64,000 nucleotides of DNA, from the NCBI RefSeq assembly GCF_000158175.1, contig NZ_DS999411.1:3174079-3238078 (forward strand), written 5' to 3'. Positions 35,478-45,267 of this stretch are shown here, piece by piece. The stretch comes from Luminiphilus syltensis NOR5-1B (GTDB lineage: Bacteria; Pseudomonadota; Gammaproteobacteria; Pseudomonadales; Halieaceae). Numbering within the stretch: the first letter of the stretch is position 1; each line of letters begins with the position of its first letter. The position numbers and the translations under genes were made by a program. The notes beneath the pieces were generated by a model that was not told the origin of the DNA, did not search any database, and worked only from the letters and a program-made list of their open reading frames with translations.

Positions 35478-36431
35478 ATGAAGGCTGTTTTCCTCGATTA
35501 CGCCAGTATGGGACCCGATCTGGACCTGTCTCCATTACAGAATCTGGTCGAGCACCTCGATGTATTTGATACCACCGAAGACGATCAGGTGGTGGAGCGT
35601 ATCCGGGGGAGCCAATTGGTGTTTACCAATGCCATTGAATTGAGCGCGGAAGTCCTGAGCGCAGCCCCCGAGCTCGCGTTCATCGGATTGACGGCTACCG
35701 GCACCGACAACATAGATCTTGATGCCGCCGGCGAGGCCGGCATTGTTGTGAGCAATCTTCGCGCTTACTGTACCCAGTCCGTGGTAGAGCACGTCATCGG
35801 TACGTTGCTCATGCTGAGTCATAACCTCAACCATTACTCCTCCCACGTGCGACGCGGAGGCTGGCAGCAATCACAGGACGGCAACGACCTCGTCTGGCCC
35901 ATACGGGAAGTGTCGGGTCTTACTCTGGGTATTATTGGCTTTGGCGAGCTGGGCCGGGGCGTTGCGAAGGCAGCGACGGGCCTTGGTATGGATGTCGTCG
36001 TTGCGGCCCGCCCGGGAAGCCCAACCGTGCCAGAGGGGCGGGAATCGCTCGCTGAGATCTACCGTCGGTGCGACGTGATCTCTCTCCATTGCCCACTCGA
36101 CGACAACACCCGTGGGTTAATCAACGCCGATGCACTTGATGCGATGAAAGACAACGCGTTACTCATCAATACGGCCAGGGGCGCCTTAATCGATACCGCC
36201 GCGCTGGCCACAGCGCTGTCATCAAAAACCATTGCTGGCGCCGCCATCGACGTACTGCCACAGGAACCGCCCGTTGATGGCGATCCGCTACTCGATTATA
36301 CCGGTGACAATCTGATTCTCACGCCCCATATCGCCTGGGGAAGCCGCGAGGCTCGCCAGCGAGCCATCGATGGGATTACGCTGAATGCCGCGGCGTTTAT
36401 GCGGGGTGAGCCGCAGAATCGCGTGGCCTGA
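35478..36431 (+). CDS. D-2-hydroxyacid dehydrogenase, glycerate-dehydrogenase-like
   Basis: A 317-residue NAD(P)-dependent dehydrogenase. The Rossmann motif LGIIGFGELGRGVAKAATGLG lies near residue 150; the catalytic Arg is in NTARGALID, the Glu in VLPQEPP and the His in LILTPHIAWGS. FIGLTATGTDNIDLDAA and SVVEHVIGTLLML are further family blocks. It reduces a 2-oxoacid such as hydroxypyruvate or glyoxylate, or runs in reverse. It is monocistronic, with a good AGGAG site, converging with the MocA-like gene (three bases between stops). Confidence 0.92.
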   Translation: MKAVFLDYASMGPDLDLSPLQNLVEHLDVFDTTEDDQVVERIRGSQLVFTNAIELSAEVLSAAPELAFIGLTATGTDNIDLDAAGEAGIVVSNLRAYCTQSVVEHVIGTLLMLSHNLNHYSSHVRRGGWQQSQDGNDLVWPIREVSGLTLGIIGFGELGRGVAKAATGLGMDVVVAARPGSPTVPEGRESLAEIYRRCDVISLHCPLDDNTRGLINADALDAMKDNALLINTARGALIDTAALATALSSKTIAGAAIDVLPQEPPVDGDPLLDYTGDNLILTPHIAWGSREARQRAIDGITLNAAAFMRGEPQNRVA

Positions 36432-36434
36432 AAA

Positions 36435-37025
36435 TCACTGGGCAGTGGTGTTTCGGTAGGACTCAAGATCCACCAGGGTATCAATATCCACCGCTGCCGC
36501 TGGGATCGCGCATTGCGCCACACGCCGGTCGGTTTGTACAAACAGTGCCTTGGCACCCCGATCGCCTCGAAGTGCTTTCAGATCGGTAAACACCTCCTCG
36601 CTAAAAAGCGCGGGAACACCACAAATACCTGCATAGGACGCGCATGCGATCTGGTGGTCGGGCAACGCGGCGATCAGCGTGTCGATATCGCGGGGGGTAA
36701 TACCCGGCTGATCCCCGAGCAGGATCAGCAAGTGGTTACAACGGCCCTCGAGGGCTTCAACTCCGCAACGGATGGATGAGGACATCCCCAGTTGCCAATC
36801 CTTATTGTGGATGATGCGGGCTTCACCGATTTCACCCTGCGCCTGAGCGGCGACGATAGCCTCATGCCAGTGACCCGTGATCACCACAAGCGCTTCGTGA
36901 TCATGGGTCTGGGCGAGGTCAATGGCATGCTGTAGAAGCGGTTTTGTGTGCACCGACGCCAACAGCTTGCAACCGCCAAACCGGCGACTGGCACCCGCCG
37001 CCAGCACCATGATGCCGAGCTTCAA
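36435..37025 (-). CDS. MocA-like molybdenum cofactor nucleotidyltransferase
   Basis: I place the start at the TTG at 37025, which overlaps the XdhC stop as TTGA and yields the standard N-terminus MKLGIMVLAAGASRRFGG; the longer frame lacks family support. The 196-residue product has the nucleotide-binding LAAGASRRFGGCKLL, the Asp-containing LLILLGDQPGI and YAGICGVPALFSEE. Such proteins cytidylylate molybdopterin to give the cofactor used by Mo hydroxylases. It belongs with XdhC and the two hydroxylase subunits immediately upstream. Confidence 0.88.
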   Translation of the reverse strand: MKLGIMVLAAGASRRFGGCKLLASVHTKPLLQHAIDLAQTHDHEALVVITGHWHEAIVAAQAQGEIGEARIIHNKDWQLGMSSSIRCGVEALEGRCNHLLILLGDQPGITPRDIDTLIAALPDHQIACASYAGICGVPALFSEEVFTDLKALRGDRGAKALFVQTDRRVAQCAIPAAAVDIDTLVDLESYRNTTAQ

Positions 37026-38044
37026 GCGACCCGCTGGCTGACGCCGATACTCGCGGAACGCTGGTAGAGCACTGCATGGCATTGGGAAAGAATCGACAGT
37101 GCAATGCTCTCGGGCAATTCACCGCCAATATCAAAGCCCGCAGGACCGGCTACAGGGGGGCTTAAATCGTGCTCCGCCAATCGGGCTTTTGCCAACACCT
37201 CCGCACGTCGGTGGGGTGGGCCCAGTAAGGCCATATAGTCAAGGCCGGTTCCATTGAGCGCCGATAGCGCAGCGGCATCAATCGCCACATCATGGGCCAT
37301 CAATACGGCGGCACCGACGTTGTGCTCGGTAACATAGTTCGATAATTCAGCGACATCGAGACGCAGTAATTCATCGGCGTCCGGGAAGTAGTCGGCGCGG
37401 GCATTGGCGGGTCTCGGGTCCCAGACAGAGACGGTCCAGCCCAGCTGTTTGGCGATCGCCACCACCGGCTGCGCATCGATACCACCGCCGGCAATCAAAA
37501 GATGAGGCTGTGCCTTGACGTAATTATTAAACCAGCGACGACCCTGTTCATCGATCGTAATCGCCTCACCCGGGGCAGGATGCTCAGCAACGGAGGCACG
37601 TGTGAAACATGACGCATCGTCACCGGCGTTCACTGGGGGGATCGTCAACGCATAGTCTCCGCAACCCCGCTCAAGCAGCGCGTGGTAGACCTCATCCAGT
37701 CGGTGATAGGCATTATCGGCGTGAATCGGGTGCAACATAATGTGTACCGTGCCGCCACAGCCAATGCCCAACCGATAGGAAATGTCATCTTCATCGCTAC
37801 CGTCGTAACACAGCACGGTAGAGCGACCGGTCTGCATCACCCGTGACGCCTGCCGTCGGATATCAGCCTCCAAACAGCCGCCACTCAATAACCCGAACTG
37901 CTGACCCAGACTATTAACCAACATCATGGCACCGGGCTTTCGGTAGCATGAACCCTCGGTGTCATAAATCGTACCCAGCACCCAATCGTGGTTGTCACGA
38001 TCGGGAAACCAGGTGGCAAGAACACTGGCCAGTTGATTGGTCAT
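37022..38044 (-). CDS. XdhC-family molybdenum hydroxylase maturation factor
   Basis: A 340-residue XdhC protein. The N-terminal domain has VLGTIYDTEGSCYRKPGAMM and GLLSGGCLEADI with a conserved Cys; the C-terminal Rossmann domain has HLLIAGGGIDAQPVVAIAKQLGW and the end segment PVAGPAGFDIGGELPESIALSI. XdhC binds sulfurated molybdenum cofactor and inserts it into the hydroxylase. It ends overlapping the MocA-like start and begins 11 bases after the large subunit gene, so all four genes form one unit. Confidence 0.92.
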   Translation of the reverse strand: MTNQLASVLATWFPDRDNHDWVLGTIYDTEGSCYRKPGAMMLVNSLGQQFGLLSGGCLEADIRRQASRVMQTGRSTVLCYDGSDEDDISYRLGIGCGGTVHIMLHPIHADNAYHRLDEVYHALLERGCGDYALTIPPVNAGDDASCFTRASVAEHPAPGEAITIDEQGRRWFNNYVKAQPHLLIAGGGIDAQPVVAIAKQLGWTVSVWDPRPANARADYFPDADELLRLDVAELSNYVTEHNVGAAVLMAHDVAIDAAALSALNGTGLDYMALLGPPHRRAEVLAKARLAEHDLSPPVAGPAGFDIGGELPESIALSILSQCHAVLYQRSASIGVSQRVA

Positions 38045-38055
38045 CCGGCTGCCCG

Positions 38056-40323
38056 TCAGGTGCTACGCGGCTTGAGCTGGTCGCCGATGGGCAACTGGCG
38101 GATGCGCTTGCCGCAGGCGGCAAAAATAGCATTGCACAGCGCAGGGGCGAAAACGGGGGTGGCCGGTTCACCGACACCCGCGGGCTCCTCCTCGCTGGGC
38201 ATCACCACCACCTCTATCTCCAGTGGCGCATCGCTCATGCGGGCGATACTCGAATCATGAAAATTGCTCTGTTGCACCCGGCCGTTCTCGAAAGTGATTC
38301 CGGTACTGATGGCGTTACTGATACCAAAGACCGATCCGCCCTGGGTCTGATTAATCACACTGTCTGGATTCACCACCGTACCGGCATCGATGGCGACCCA
38401 GGATTTGATGATATCGAGCTCACCGGCATCGGACACCTCGACTTCCACAACTGTCGCCACATAGGTCAGAAAGCTGCGATGGGCGGCAATACCCAATCCG
38501 CGCCCGGGCGTAATGTCGCGCCCCCAATCACTCATCGTCGCAACCTTTTCGATAACGGCGCGCAGTCTCGCGATATCGAGGGGATAAACCGCCTTGTCAC
38601 CACCGTAGTTACCGTACTCCGCGTTCTGCTCGGAGACATCGATGATGCGATCAGGACCAATCGCTTCAAGCAGATAATCCTTCTGGTCTCTACCCGCCTT
38701 ATTCGCGAGTTCCGCGATAAATGACTGGACCGCGAAGGCGTGGAAATTATTGGACACCGAGCGCATCCACCCAATCCGCGTCATCGCCCCGGGGTCGCCG
38801 CGCTCGAGCGTGATGTTGGGGGTATCGATTGGGTTATCGGTAAAACCAAGACCGAGCTCCCAGTCGGCAGGAGCCCTGGCCTCTTCACTAAACAGCGAGG
38901 CGACCGGCGTAAAGGACGTGCGGTGCAGGTAGGCCTCGACTTTACCCTCGTCACTGAGCGCCGCCTCCACATGCTGCGCCGAGACGGCGTGATAAAACCC
39001 GTGCTGTATGTCGTCTTCCCGCGTCCACTGCACCCGTACCGGGAGTCCACTTTTCATCGACAGGTAAGCCGCCTCGGCGGAAAAATCGGGCTTGGATTTG
39101 CGCCCAAAAGCGCCACCCAGCAACGTCACGTGCACCTTGATCTGAGCCTTGTCGAGATCGACCATGGCGGCGACCGTATCCATGTCAGCCCGTGGATTTT
39201 GTGTCGCCGCCCAGACCTCGACGCCATCGTCGCTATACACGGCCGTGGCACAGGGGGGCTCCATGGGTGACTGATTCAGGTGCGGCATGTAGTAATCTGC
39301 GCTGTGGGTATTCGACGATTTGGCCAACACCGCGGCTGCATCCCCGGCTTCGCGAACATGCCCCTGGGGTTGGTTCACACTGTCCAGCAACTCTCGCTTA
39401 AACGCTTCAGAGTTGTAAGCGGCATTGGGGCCGTCATCCCACTCAATCTCGAGTTTCTTGCGCCCCTGGATAGCAGCCCAGGTGGTTTCCGCAATCACAG
39501 CGACACCGCCTTTGGGCTGATAACCGGCTGCCCCCTTGGGCGCCGGTATCTGAATAATGTCGATGACGCCTTTGACCTTTCGCGCCGCCGCGTCAGAAAC
39601 ACGCTTTACCGTGCCGCCGTTCACGGGCGGGCGCTCAATGACCGCGACTTTGGCCTTGGGCGCACGCAGGTCAGCGGCAAAGCTGGCCTTGCCCGTAACA
39701 ATATCCTGCAGGTCGATATGCGCCATACCGGTGTTGATATAGCGCCATTCCTCGCGGCGCTTGAGTGTCAGTTCGGTGGCTTCCGGGGGCTTGATGGTCA
39801 ACGCGGCATCAATGAGTTCCGCGTAATCGAGCCGCTTGCCCGAGAAGTGGGAAACAACATGCCCTCGTGCATCGCAGGTGCTGGGATCGACACCCCAGGT
39901 CTGTGCTGCCGCCTGCTGGAGCATGTACCGGACCGAAGCGCCCATTTCCCGCAGGCGTTGCAGGTTGTAGCGAATACTTCGCGAGCCATCGGTATTCTGG
40001 TCACCGTACGCGGGGTCGCCCAGCGCCTGAATCACATGCACGCGGCTCCAATCGGCCTCCATTTCATCAGCGACAATTTGCGCGATCGCGGTTCGGATCT
40101 GCTGCCCCATCTCCGAGCGATGGCAGGTGATCTCCACGTCACCGTCCGGTCGGAGTGCGACAAACAGATTAGCCGGCCGCGCATCGGATGCCGGTTGATC
40201 CAGCACTCCAGCCACAGCGCGTCCCGCCGCCGTCATTAAATGGGTGCCCGCCAAAATGGCCGCTGTCGCCGAGGCGCTGGTCTTCAGAAAACGCCGACGG
40301 TCCATATCAAAGTAACGGCTCAT
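38056..40323 (-). CDS. molybdopterin-binding large subunit of a xanthine-dehydrogenase-family oxidoreductase, Tat-exported
   Basis: The start is the ATG at 40323, overlapping the small-subunit stop as ATGA; 755 residues. It opens with a twin-arginine signal, [19 protein letters not shown]. The body follows the isoquinoline-1-oxidoreductase/aldehyde-oxidase large-subunit pattern ([55 protein letters not shown]) and ends with the catalytic Glu region [15 protein letters not shown]. The single-subunit Mo protein with a separate 2Fe-2S partner oxidises an aldehyde or N-heterocycle outside the cytoplasm. No FAD subunit is nearby. Substrate unknown. Confidence 0.92.
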   Translation of the reverse strand: MSRYFDMDRRRFLKTSASATAAILAGTHLMTAAGRAVAGVLDQPASDARPANLFVALRPDGDVEITCHRSEMGQQIRTAIAQIVADEMEADWSRVHVIQALGDPAYGDQNTDGSRSIRYNLQRLREMGASVRYMLQQAAAQTWGVDPSTCDARGHVVSHFSGKRLDYAELIDAALTIKPPEATELTLKRREEWRYINTGMAHIDLQDIVTGKASFAADLRAPKAKVAVIERPPVNGGTVKRVSDAAARKVKGVIDIIQIPAPKGAAGYQPKGGVAVIAETTWAAIQGRKKLEIEWDDGPNAAYNSEAFKRELLDSVNQPQGHVREAGDAAAVLAKSSNTHSADYYMPHLNQSPMEPPCATAVYSDDGVEVWAATQNPRADMDTVAAMVDLDKAQIKVHVTLLGGAFGRKSKPDFSAEAAYLSMKSGLPVRVQWTREDDIQHGFYHAVSAQHVEAALSDEGKVEAYLHRTSFTPVASLFSEEARAPADWELGLGFTDNPIDTPNITLERGDPGAMTRIGWMRSVSNNFHAFAVQSFIAELANKAGRDQKDYLLEAIGPDRIIDVSEQNAEYGNYGGDKAVYPLDIARLRAVIEKVATMSDWGRDITPGRGLGIAAHRSFLTYVATVVEVEVSDAGELDIIKSWVAIDAGTVVNPDSVINQTQGGSVFGISNAISTGITFENGRVQQSNFHDSSIARMSDAPLEIEVVVMPSEEEPAGVGEPATPVFAPALCNAIFAACGKRIRQLPIGDQLKPRST

Positions 40324-40838
40324 ACCACCACCCCCCGACCGCGGGTGGCGGGCTCGAACTGCTGTACTCCCGAGTCGTTCTGGGAAAGTGTCGAGGCGGC
40401 CACCGACTTGATGGCCTTGTGGATCCTCGTGTAGGTGCCACAACGACACAGATTGCCCGACATGGCGTCGACAATGTCCTGATCGCTGGGGGAGGGGTTT
40501 TTATCGAGTAGGCTGGCGGCCTGCATGATCTGTCCGCCCTGGCAGTAACCACATTGCGGCACCTGATGCTCGATCCAGGCTTTCTGCAAGGGATGATTCC
40601 CTTCGGGATCGAGGCCTTCAATCGTTGTCAACGAGGCGCCATCCACAGCGGAGATCGGCAGCACGCAGGAGCGCTGGGCCTTGCCATCGACGTGCACCGT
40701 ACACGCGCCGCACTGCGCCGCACCACAGCCGAACTTGGTGCCGGTGAGATTCAGTTCGTCGCGAAGAAACCAGAGCACCGGTGTCGAGGTGTCTCCGTCG
40801 AATTGATGCGCAACGCCATTTACCGTCAGCTTAATCAT
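40320..40838 (-). CDS. 2Fe-2S small subunit of the molybdenum hydroxylase (IorA-like)
   Basis: The start is the ATG at 40838 ([13 protein letters not shown]), the family N-terminus; 172 residues. The first cluster motif is [20 protein letters not shown] with a later Cys in QRSCVLP; the second, in the helical domain, is [11 protein letters not shown] and GNLCRCGTY. It carries electrons from the Mo subunit. It lacks its own signal peptide and is probably co-exported with the Tat-tagged large subunit. It is the first gene of the four-gene unit. Confidence 0.94.
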   Translation of the reverse strand: MIKLTVNGVAHQFDGDTSTPVLWFLRDELNLTGTKFGCGAAQCGACTVHVDGKAQRSCVLPISAVDGASLTTIEGLDPEGNHPLQKAWIEHQVPQCGYCQGGQIMQAASLLDKNPSPSDQDIVDAMSGNLCRCGTYTRIHKAIKSVAASTLSQNDSGVQQFEPATRGRGVVV

Positions 40839-41258
40839 GGGACTGGTTACCTTTGTCTGTTTTATCACTAGCCATGCACGACCGACTGTCACGCACGGAA
40901 AGACGCTCTCCTTGAGCCTACTGTACCGTTGGCGCGGCGCTTTTAAAACCAATCCTGGACTGGCCTCAGCACCGAGGCATTATCGAAGACACCCACACCA
41001 CACCGATAACTGGTAACCAACCCACAGGAATCCGTCACGTGTTTAATGCGACTGGATTCGGTAACTTCCGCGACCACCAAAACCCGCACTACAGAGTAAA
41101 AGCCGGCGCTGACCCTTTTGCGACAGCTGGCACGACCAAAGTCGACCTTTTTGAAGTCCTAAGTTTGAAACCCTAAGACCGCAAACCGCCGGCTAAAGGG
41201 TGGTGCGGCTACTCGTCCCGGAGAGCTTCATTTTAGAAAAACCTAATAGAAACCGGAA
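40839..41258. other. intergenic, promoter region of the Mo-hydroxylase unit
   Basis: This 420-base stretch has no supported open frame, hairpin or RNA gene. It should contain the leftward promoter for the 2Fe-2S/Mo subunit genes and the 3' end of the amidotransferase transcript. Nothing more specific is seen. Confidence 0.5.
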
Positions 41259-42020
41259 TCAGTTGACCGCACCATCACCGCTGTCCCGCTGCCTGGCGTA
41301 CTCGACAAAACGTGCCAGCAGGGCGGCGCCATCCTTGTCACTAAACGCCTGAGCCCGCAGGTCCGGAACCGAAAACCCCTCACTGGTGATCATGTCTTCG
41401 TAAACGTCGTAGGAGTAGGCCATGATTTCGCTGTCAAATTCGGGATGGAACTGCACTCCCCAGACCGTCTCTGCATAGCGCACAGCCTGAAATGGGTCGT
41501 GGTCACTCTCTGCTAAAACAACCACGTCCGCAGGGAGTTCGAGGACCGACTGCTGGTGGAATACTTTCATTTCCAACACCTTGGGCAGCGCCTGAAAAAT
41601 CGGATCGTCGGTATCGACCGCCCGGTTACGCAGGGTGATCTTGCCAAACTTGGAACCGCGGGGATTTTCGCCGACCCGCCCTCCCATGGCATGTGCAATC
41701 AGCTGGTGACCAAAGCAAACCCCAAGCACCGGCGTCTCAGCCACTATCGCCTCTCGAACCCATTGAGCGGCGGTCTCTATCCATTGGTGTCCGTCGGTCA
41801 CCATATCGATAGCACCGGTAATAATGGCACCCTGAACGTTTCTCGGATCGGGCAGTGATTCTCCCTGATAAACCTTAACCGCGGTTATATCCCGGTCGGA
41901 GAGTGCCATCTTCTCGCTGAACCAGCGCACCTCGTCACCGCGAAAGGCACACAGCGCCGGCACATCATCGAACGATGTTGCCGGCTGAATAATCAGAAAA
42001 GGTTTTGTAGACCGAGGCAT
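41259..42020 (-). CDS. class I glutamine amidotransferase (GMP-synthase-like)
   Basis: A 253-residue stand-alone amidotransferase. The nucleophile Cys is in PVLGVCFGHQLIAHAMGG and the catalytic His and Glu in WGVQFHPEF. The N-terminal RSTKPFLIIQPATSFDDVPALC is typical of the YfeJ/GMP-synthase-like group rather than a biosynthetic GuaA domain. It would release ammonia from glutamine or hydrolyse a gamma-glutamyl bond. It follows kynureninase by 144 bases on the same strand; co-transcription is possible. Function beyond hydrolase class is not predicted. Confidence 0.88.
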   Translation of the reverse strand: MPRSTKPFLIIQPATSFDDVPALCAFRGDEVRWFSEKMALSDRDITAVKVYQGESLPDPRNVQGAIITGAIDMVTDGHQWIETAAQWVREAIVAETPVLGVCFGHQLIAHAMGGRVGENPRGSKFGKITLRNRAVDTDDPIFQALPKVLEMKVFHQQSVLELPADVVVLAESDHDPFQAVRYAETVWGVQFHPEFDSEIMAYSYDVYEDMITSEGFSVPDLRAQAFSDKDGAALLARFVEYARQRDSGDGAVN

Positions 42021-42164
42021 GGCTTACGTTAATCCAAAGTAAACCATTGGAGATCAGTGAATATCGGCCACGCACAGACCTGATCGCTAATGATCAGGAC
42101 CCCGACCGCCGATGGCCCCACAGTAAGACAATCAGGTGAGGGCCTGCCGCCCCGGCTCACGGAC

Positions 42165-43400
42165 TCAGGTAACAGCATTGACCACTTTGAACTCATCGCA
42201 ATCCCAGGAACCGGTCTTCATAATTTCCGCGAGGGTCATGATGGCCTGCCAGACATCCGCGTAGCGCAGGTAAAGCGGAGCAAAACCAAACCGCAAAATA
42301 TCGGGCGCGCGAAAGTCACCGATCACTCCCCGGGCGATCAACGCCTGCATGATCGCGTAGCCCTCCGCGTGGGTGAACGCCACCTGGCTACCGCGGTGCT
42401 GGGAATCCCGCGGGGACACCAGCTGAAATCCGTATTCGGCGAGATGCTCATCAAATAGCTGGATAAACAGATCCGTCATGCGAACCGACTTATCTCGAAT
42501 CGCCGTCATCCCGAAGCGCAAGCTGATGTCGACACCAACCTCGGCGCAAGCCAGGCCAATAACCCCCTGCGTGCCGCTCATCATTCGTCCGATGCCATCT
42601 GCCGGCTCAAACTCGTCGGAAAACACAAAGGGCGACTGATGCCCCCACCACCCCGACAAGGGCTGCCGCGCATCCGGCAAATGCCGCTTCGCCGCAAAAA
42701 CAAAACTGGGGGCGCCCGGGCCGCCGTTCAGGTACTTGTAACCGCATCCCACGGCAAAATCGGCACCGATGGCATTGAGGTCAACGGGCAGAGCCCCTGC
42801 ACTGTGGCAGAGGTCCCAGATGACAAGAGCACCCACATCGTGGGCACGTGTCGTAATGGCGGCCATATCCAACAGATGACCCGTTTTATAGTGAACATCC
42901 GTCAGCAGTACGACTGCGGTCTGTTCATCGATCGCGGAAATGATCTGATCCCGATCCGCCACGGCGTTGACTTCGAGGGGCTGGGCGCGAGACGACTGAA
43001 TGCCCTCGAGGATATAAAGATCAGTGGGGAAATTGCCGGCTTCGGTGACCAGTTTTGATCGCCCCGGCCGAAGCTTCAACGCCGCCGATACCAGCTTGTA
43101 GAGATTGATCGACACACAGTCAGTAACCACCACTTCGCCGGTGTCGGCCCCGATAAGCCCAGCGATCTTGTCACCAATACGATAAGGCAGCTCAAACCAG
43201 TGGTTATCGTTCCAACTTCGAATCAGGTCGTGACCCCACTCGCGCTCTACCACCTCCTGCACACGGGAAGCCGCTGCCCTGGGCATGGCACCCAGCGAGT
43301 TGCCGTCGAGGTAGATCACATCATCGGGCAGACTGAATGACTCTCGGGCACCCGCCAGAGGATCGGCCACATCCCATTCGAAAACATCGGCTTCGGTCAT
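42165..43400 (-). CDS. kynU: kynureninase
   Basis: The start is the ATG at 43400 (MTEADVFEWDVADPLA), with a GAGG site and the expected family N-terminus; 411 residues. It has DDVIYLDGNSLGAMPRAA, IGDKIAGLIGA, DVHYKTGHLLDM, VIWDLCHSAGALPVDL and the PLP-lysine segment FAVGCGYKYLNGGPGAPSFVF. Kynureninase cleaves kynurenine to anthranilate and alanine. No tryptophan dioxygenase or kynurenine formamidase is in the window, so it may act on kynurenine from outside or genes elsewhere. It is near but not obviously operonic with purine/ureide-type genes. Confidence 0.95.
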   Translation of the reverse strand: MTEADVFEWDVADPLAGARESFSLPDDVIYLDGNSLGAMPRAAASRVQEVVEREWGHDLIRSWNDNHWFELPYRIGDKIAGLIGADTGEVVVTDCVSINLYKLVSAALKLRPGRSKLVTEAGNFPTDLYILEGIQSSRAQPLEVNAVADRDQIISAIDEQTAVVLLTDVHYKTGHLLDMAAITTRAHDVGALVIWDLCHSAGALPVDLNAIGADFAVGCGYKYLNGGPGAPSFVFAAKRHLPDARQPLSGWWGHQSPFVFSDEFEPADGIGRMMSGTQGVIGLACAEVGVDISLRFGMTAIRDKSVRMTDLFIQLFDEHLAEYGFQLVSPRDSQHRGSQVAFTHAEGYAIMQALIARGVIGDFRAPDILRFGFAPLYLRYADVWQAIMTLAEIMKTGSWDCDEFKVVNAVT

Positions 43401-43642
43401 TAGGGTTACCTCGTCACCACACTCGGCTCGAGCAGGTCTTTTTGAATCGCAGAGGGCGAATATACTGATACAGTTGGCGACCACATGCCAGCGGAGCCGA
43501 TGAGCGACCGTTGGACCTGCAGAACGCGTAGGTCTCGACCGTGCCGCGGCGCGTAGAAACCGCCGGCTGTTAATCAGTTGGCCTAGCCGCTCCTTGAGTT
43601 AGTGGTTAAACGAGAGCCGTGCCTTTGACAAGCGAGGATATG

Positions 43643-44194
43643 ATGACCAACACACTGGCGGTGATACCGGCGACTCCCGAAGCACTGGCGCCATTCGGCG
43701 TATTCCTGAGCACGGACTGCGGCGTCGACCCGCTGCCCATTACGTTTTATGGCGGTGCGGTCGATGTGCGAAAACCAGGTGCTTTCCGCTGTGACTCCGA
43801 CGTCGATATCACGGTGTGTCGATTGCAGGAACGACCATTGGATATCGAATACCTGGAACGGCATCCCGGGCATACCCAGGCGTTCATCCCGCTGGGCGGT
43901 CGCCCTTTCATTGCGGTTATGGCTCCAGCCACTCCCGACAATGAACTGCCCGCACTAGAGGACATTAAAGCGTTTCGTTTTGACGGTGGCGGCGGCTTCA
44001 TGATGTTTGAAAATGTGTGGCATGAATTTCCGTTCGCTGAGGAACCGGATACAGACATCATCATTTTACTCAGTACGGCCACAACCGAGTCCCTTCAGGG
44101 CGATACCGGTATCGAGGGCGAGGCGGTCGGTGCCGATCTGGAGAAACGCAACTTCAAACATCGCTATGCGGCGCCCTTGTCGCTAGCCCCCTGA
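43643..44194 (+). CDS. allA: ureidoglycolate lyase-family protein (AllA-like)
   Basis: The frame opens with GTG at 43619, but GAGG five bases before the ATG at 43643 (MTNTLAVIPATPEALAPFG) favours that start; 183 residues. The AllA cupin-like pattern is clear: ITVCRLQERPLDIEYLERHPGHTQAFIPLGGRPFIAVMAP followed by GFMMFENVWHEFPF, with the His residues expected near the active site. AllA converts ureidoglycolate to glyoxylate and urea in allantoin breakdown. No other allantoin gene is nearby, so some uncertainty remains over the exact reaction. Confidence 0.85.
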   Translation: MTNTLAVIPATPEALAPFGVFLSTDCGVDPLPITFYGGAVDVRKPGAFRCDSDVDITVCRLQERPLDIEYLERHPGHTQAFIPLGGRPFIAVMAPATPDNELPALEDIKAFRFDGGGGFMMFENVWHEFPFAEEPDTDIIILLSTATTESLQGDTGIEGEAVGADLEKRNFKHRYAAPLSLAP

Positions 44195-44200
44195 AGCTCT

Positions 44201-44260
44201 GCACCTGAAACCTTGTCACCTGAAACCCCGGCCCCTGAAAACCCGGCCCGTGATACGGCG
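44201..44260. repeat. degenerate 15-base tandem repeat, about four copies
   Basis: Units such as GCACCTGAAACCTTG, TCACCTGAAACCCCG, GCCCCTGAAAACCCG and GCCCGTGATACGGCG repeat in phase from 44201 to 44260, right after the AllA-like stop; a further diverged copy may begin at 44187. It lies between convergent genes. No stem-loop is formed. Confidence 0.6.
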
Positions 44261-44266
44261 ATCTCT

Positions 44267-45148
44267 CTAACGGGTAATCGATGCCCGGTAATCGCGGGGC
44301 GACGTGCCAATCGTCTGGCGAAATAATCGCGAAAAATACAGCGGATCGTCGTAGCCCAGGGCCGACGCGACCGCCTGAATGCTCATATCGGTCGCGTCGA
44401 GCAACTGGCAGGCATGCTCCATCTTCATGTTGAGGAAATGTTTAATCGGGGAATAACCCGTGAGCTGCTTGTATCGCTTGGAAAAATGGAATTTGGATAG
44501 ATTGGCAAACGCCGCCAGGGCATCCAATGACAAGTTTTGGGTGATGTGTTCGCGCATGAACTGCTGGATCTGCTCGAGGTCTACCGCCCTGTCCCGTCGA
44601 CTTTGCTGTCGTCCCGCTTCGACCGCAAACTGCGCCAGCAGAAACCTCAGTTGATTACCGGCAAGTATGAACGCCTGGCTGGAATAGCCCGTATGGCGCA
44701 CCTCCATAAGACCCTGAAAGGCACTGGCGAGTGCGGGCGCCCTGCCCGCATCCACCATCGGTCGCGCTCTGCGAAACCCCAGATGCCGAAAGAAAGCCTC
44801 ACTGCTACTTCCCTGAAAGTGGACCCAGTACACCGACCAGGGATCTCGGGCGCTCGCCTGATACTCATGGAGCAGGTTTTTGGGCAACAAAAGAAGGCCG
44901 CCGGGGCCTATAGAACCGGACCAGCCATCGGTTGAAACCTCGCCCCGCCCGGCAACGCAATAAATCAGCAGGTTGTCATCATGCTGCTGACGTCGCATGC
45001 GATGCCCGGAGGCGTTGGGATAATAGCCCATGGCAGTGGGGTAACAATCGCTGGTCAGCGCGTGATGCTTCAATGTATCGACCATGAAGCCGGGAGTGAT
45101 AAAGCGGGTTCCCGCCGCCGGCAACGGCCATTTCGAGGGTGCACTCAT
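44267..45148 (-). CDS. AraC-family transcriptional regulator
   Basis: A 293-residue regulator. The N-terminal half is an AraC cupin arm (LLIYCVAGRGEVSTDGWSGSIGPGGLLLLP), the C-terminal 100 residues a double helix-turn-helix with SLDALAAFANLSKFHFSKRYKQLTGYSPIKH and SIQAVASALGYDDPLYFSRLFRQTIGTSPRDYR. It is divergent from the valine-type catabolic operon, with 119 bases between start codons, and is the obvious candidate to activate it in response to an aldehyde or acyl intermediate. That link is inference. Confidence 0.94.
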   Translation of the reverse strand: MSAPSKWPLPAAGTRFITPGFMVDTLKHHALTSDCYPTAMGYYPNASGHRMRRQQHDDNLLIYCVAGRGEVSTDGWSGSIGPGGLLLLPKNLLHEYQASARDPWSVYWVHFQGSSSEAFFRHLGFRRARPMVDAGRAPALASAFQGLMEVRHTGYSSQAFILAGNQLRFLLAQFAVEAGRQQSRRDRAVDLEQIQQFMREHITQNLSLDALAAFANLSKFHFSKRYKQLTGYSPIKHFLNMKMEHACQLLDATDMSIQAVASALGYDDPLYFSRLFRQTIGTSPRDYRASITR

Positions 45149-45267
45149 AGCGCAATATAGTCCTTATTTTTCGCAATTTAGTCAATGTGAGACGAGTGCC
45201 CGCCTCTGCTATGATAATCGCCCACTTTTTTTAGCCACCATCAACGCTGCCAAGCAGGAGATTGACT

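Noticed and set aside
39280..40239. A long open frame on the plus strand opposite the Mo-hydroxylase large subunit
   Set aside because: It is antisense to a strongly supported gene, has no family pattern and is explained by GC-rich codon use on the other strand.
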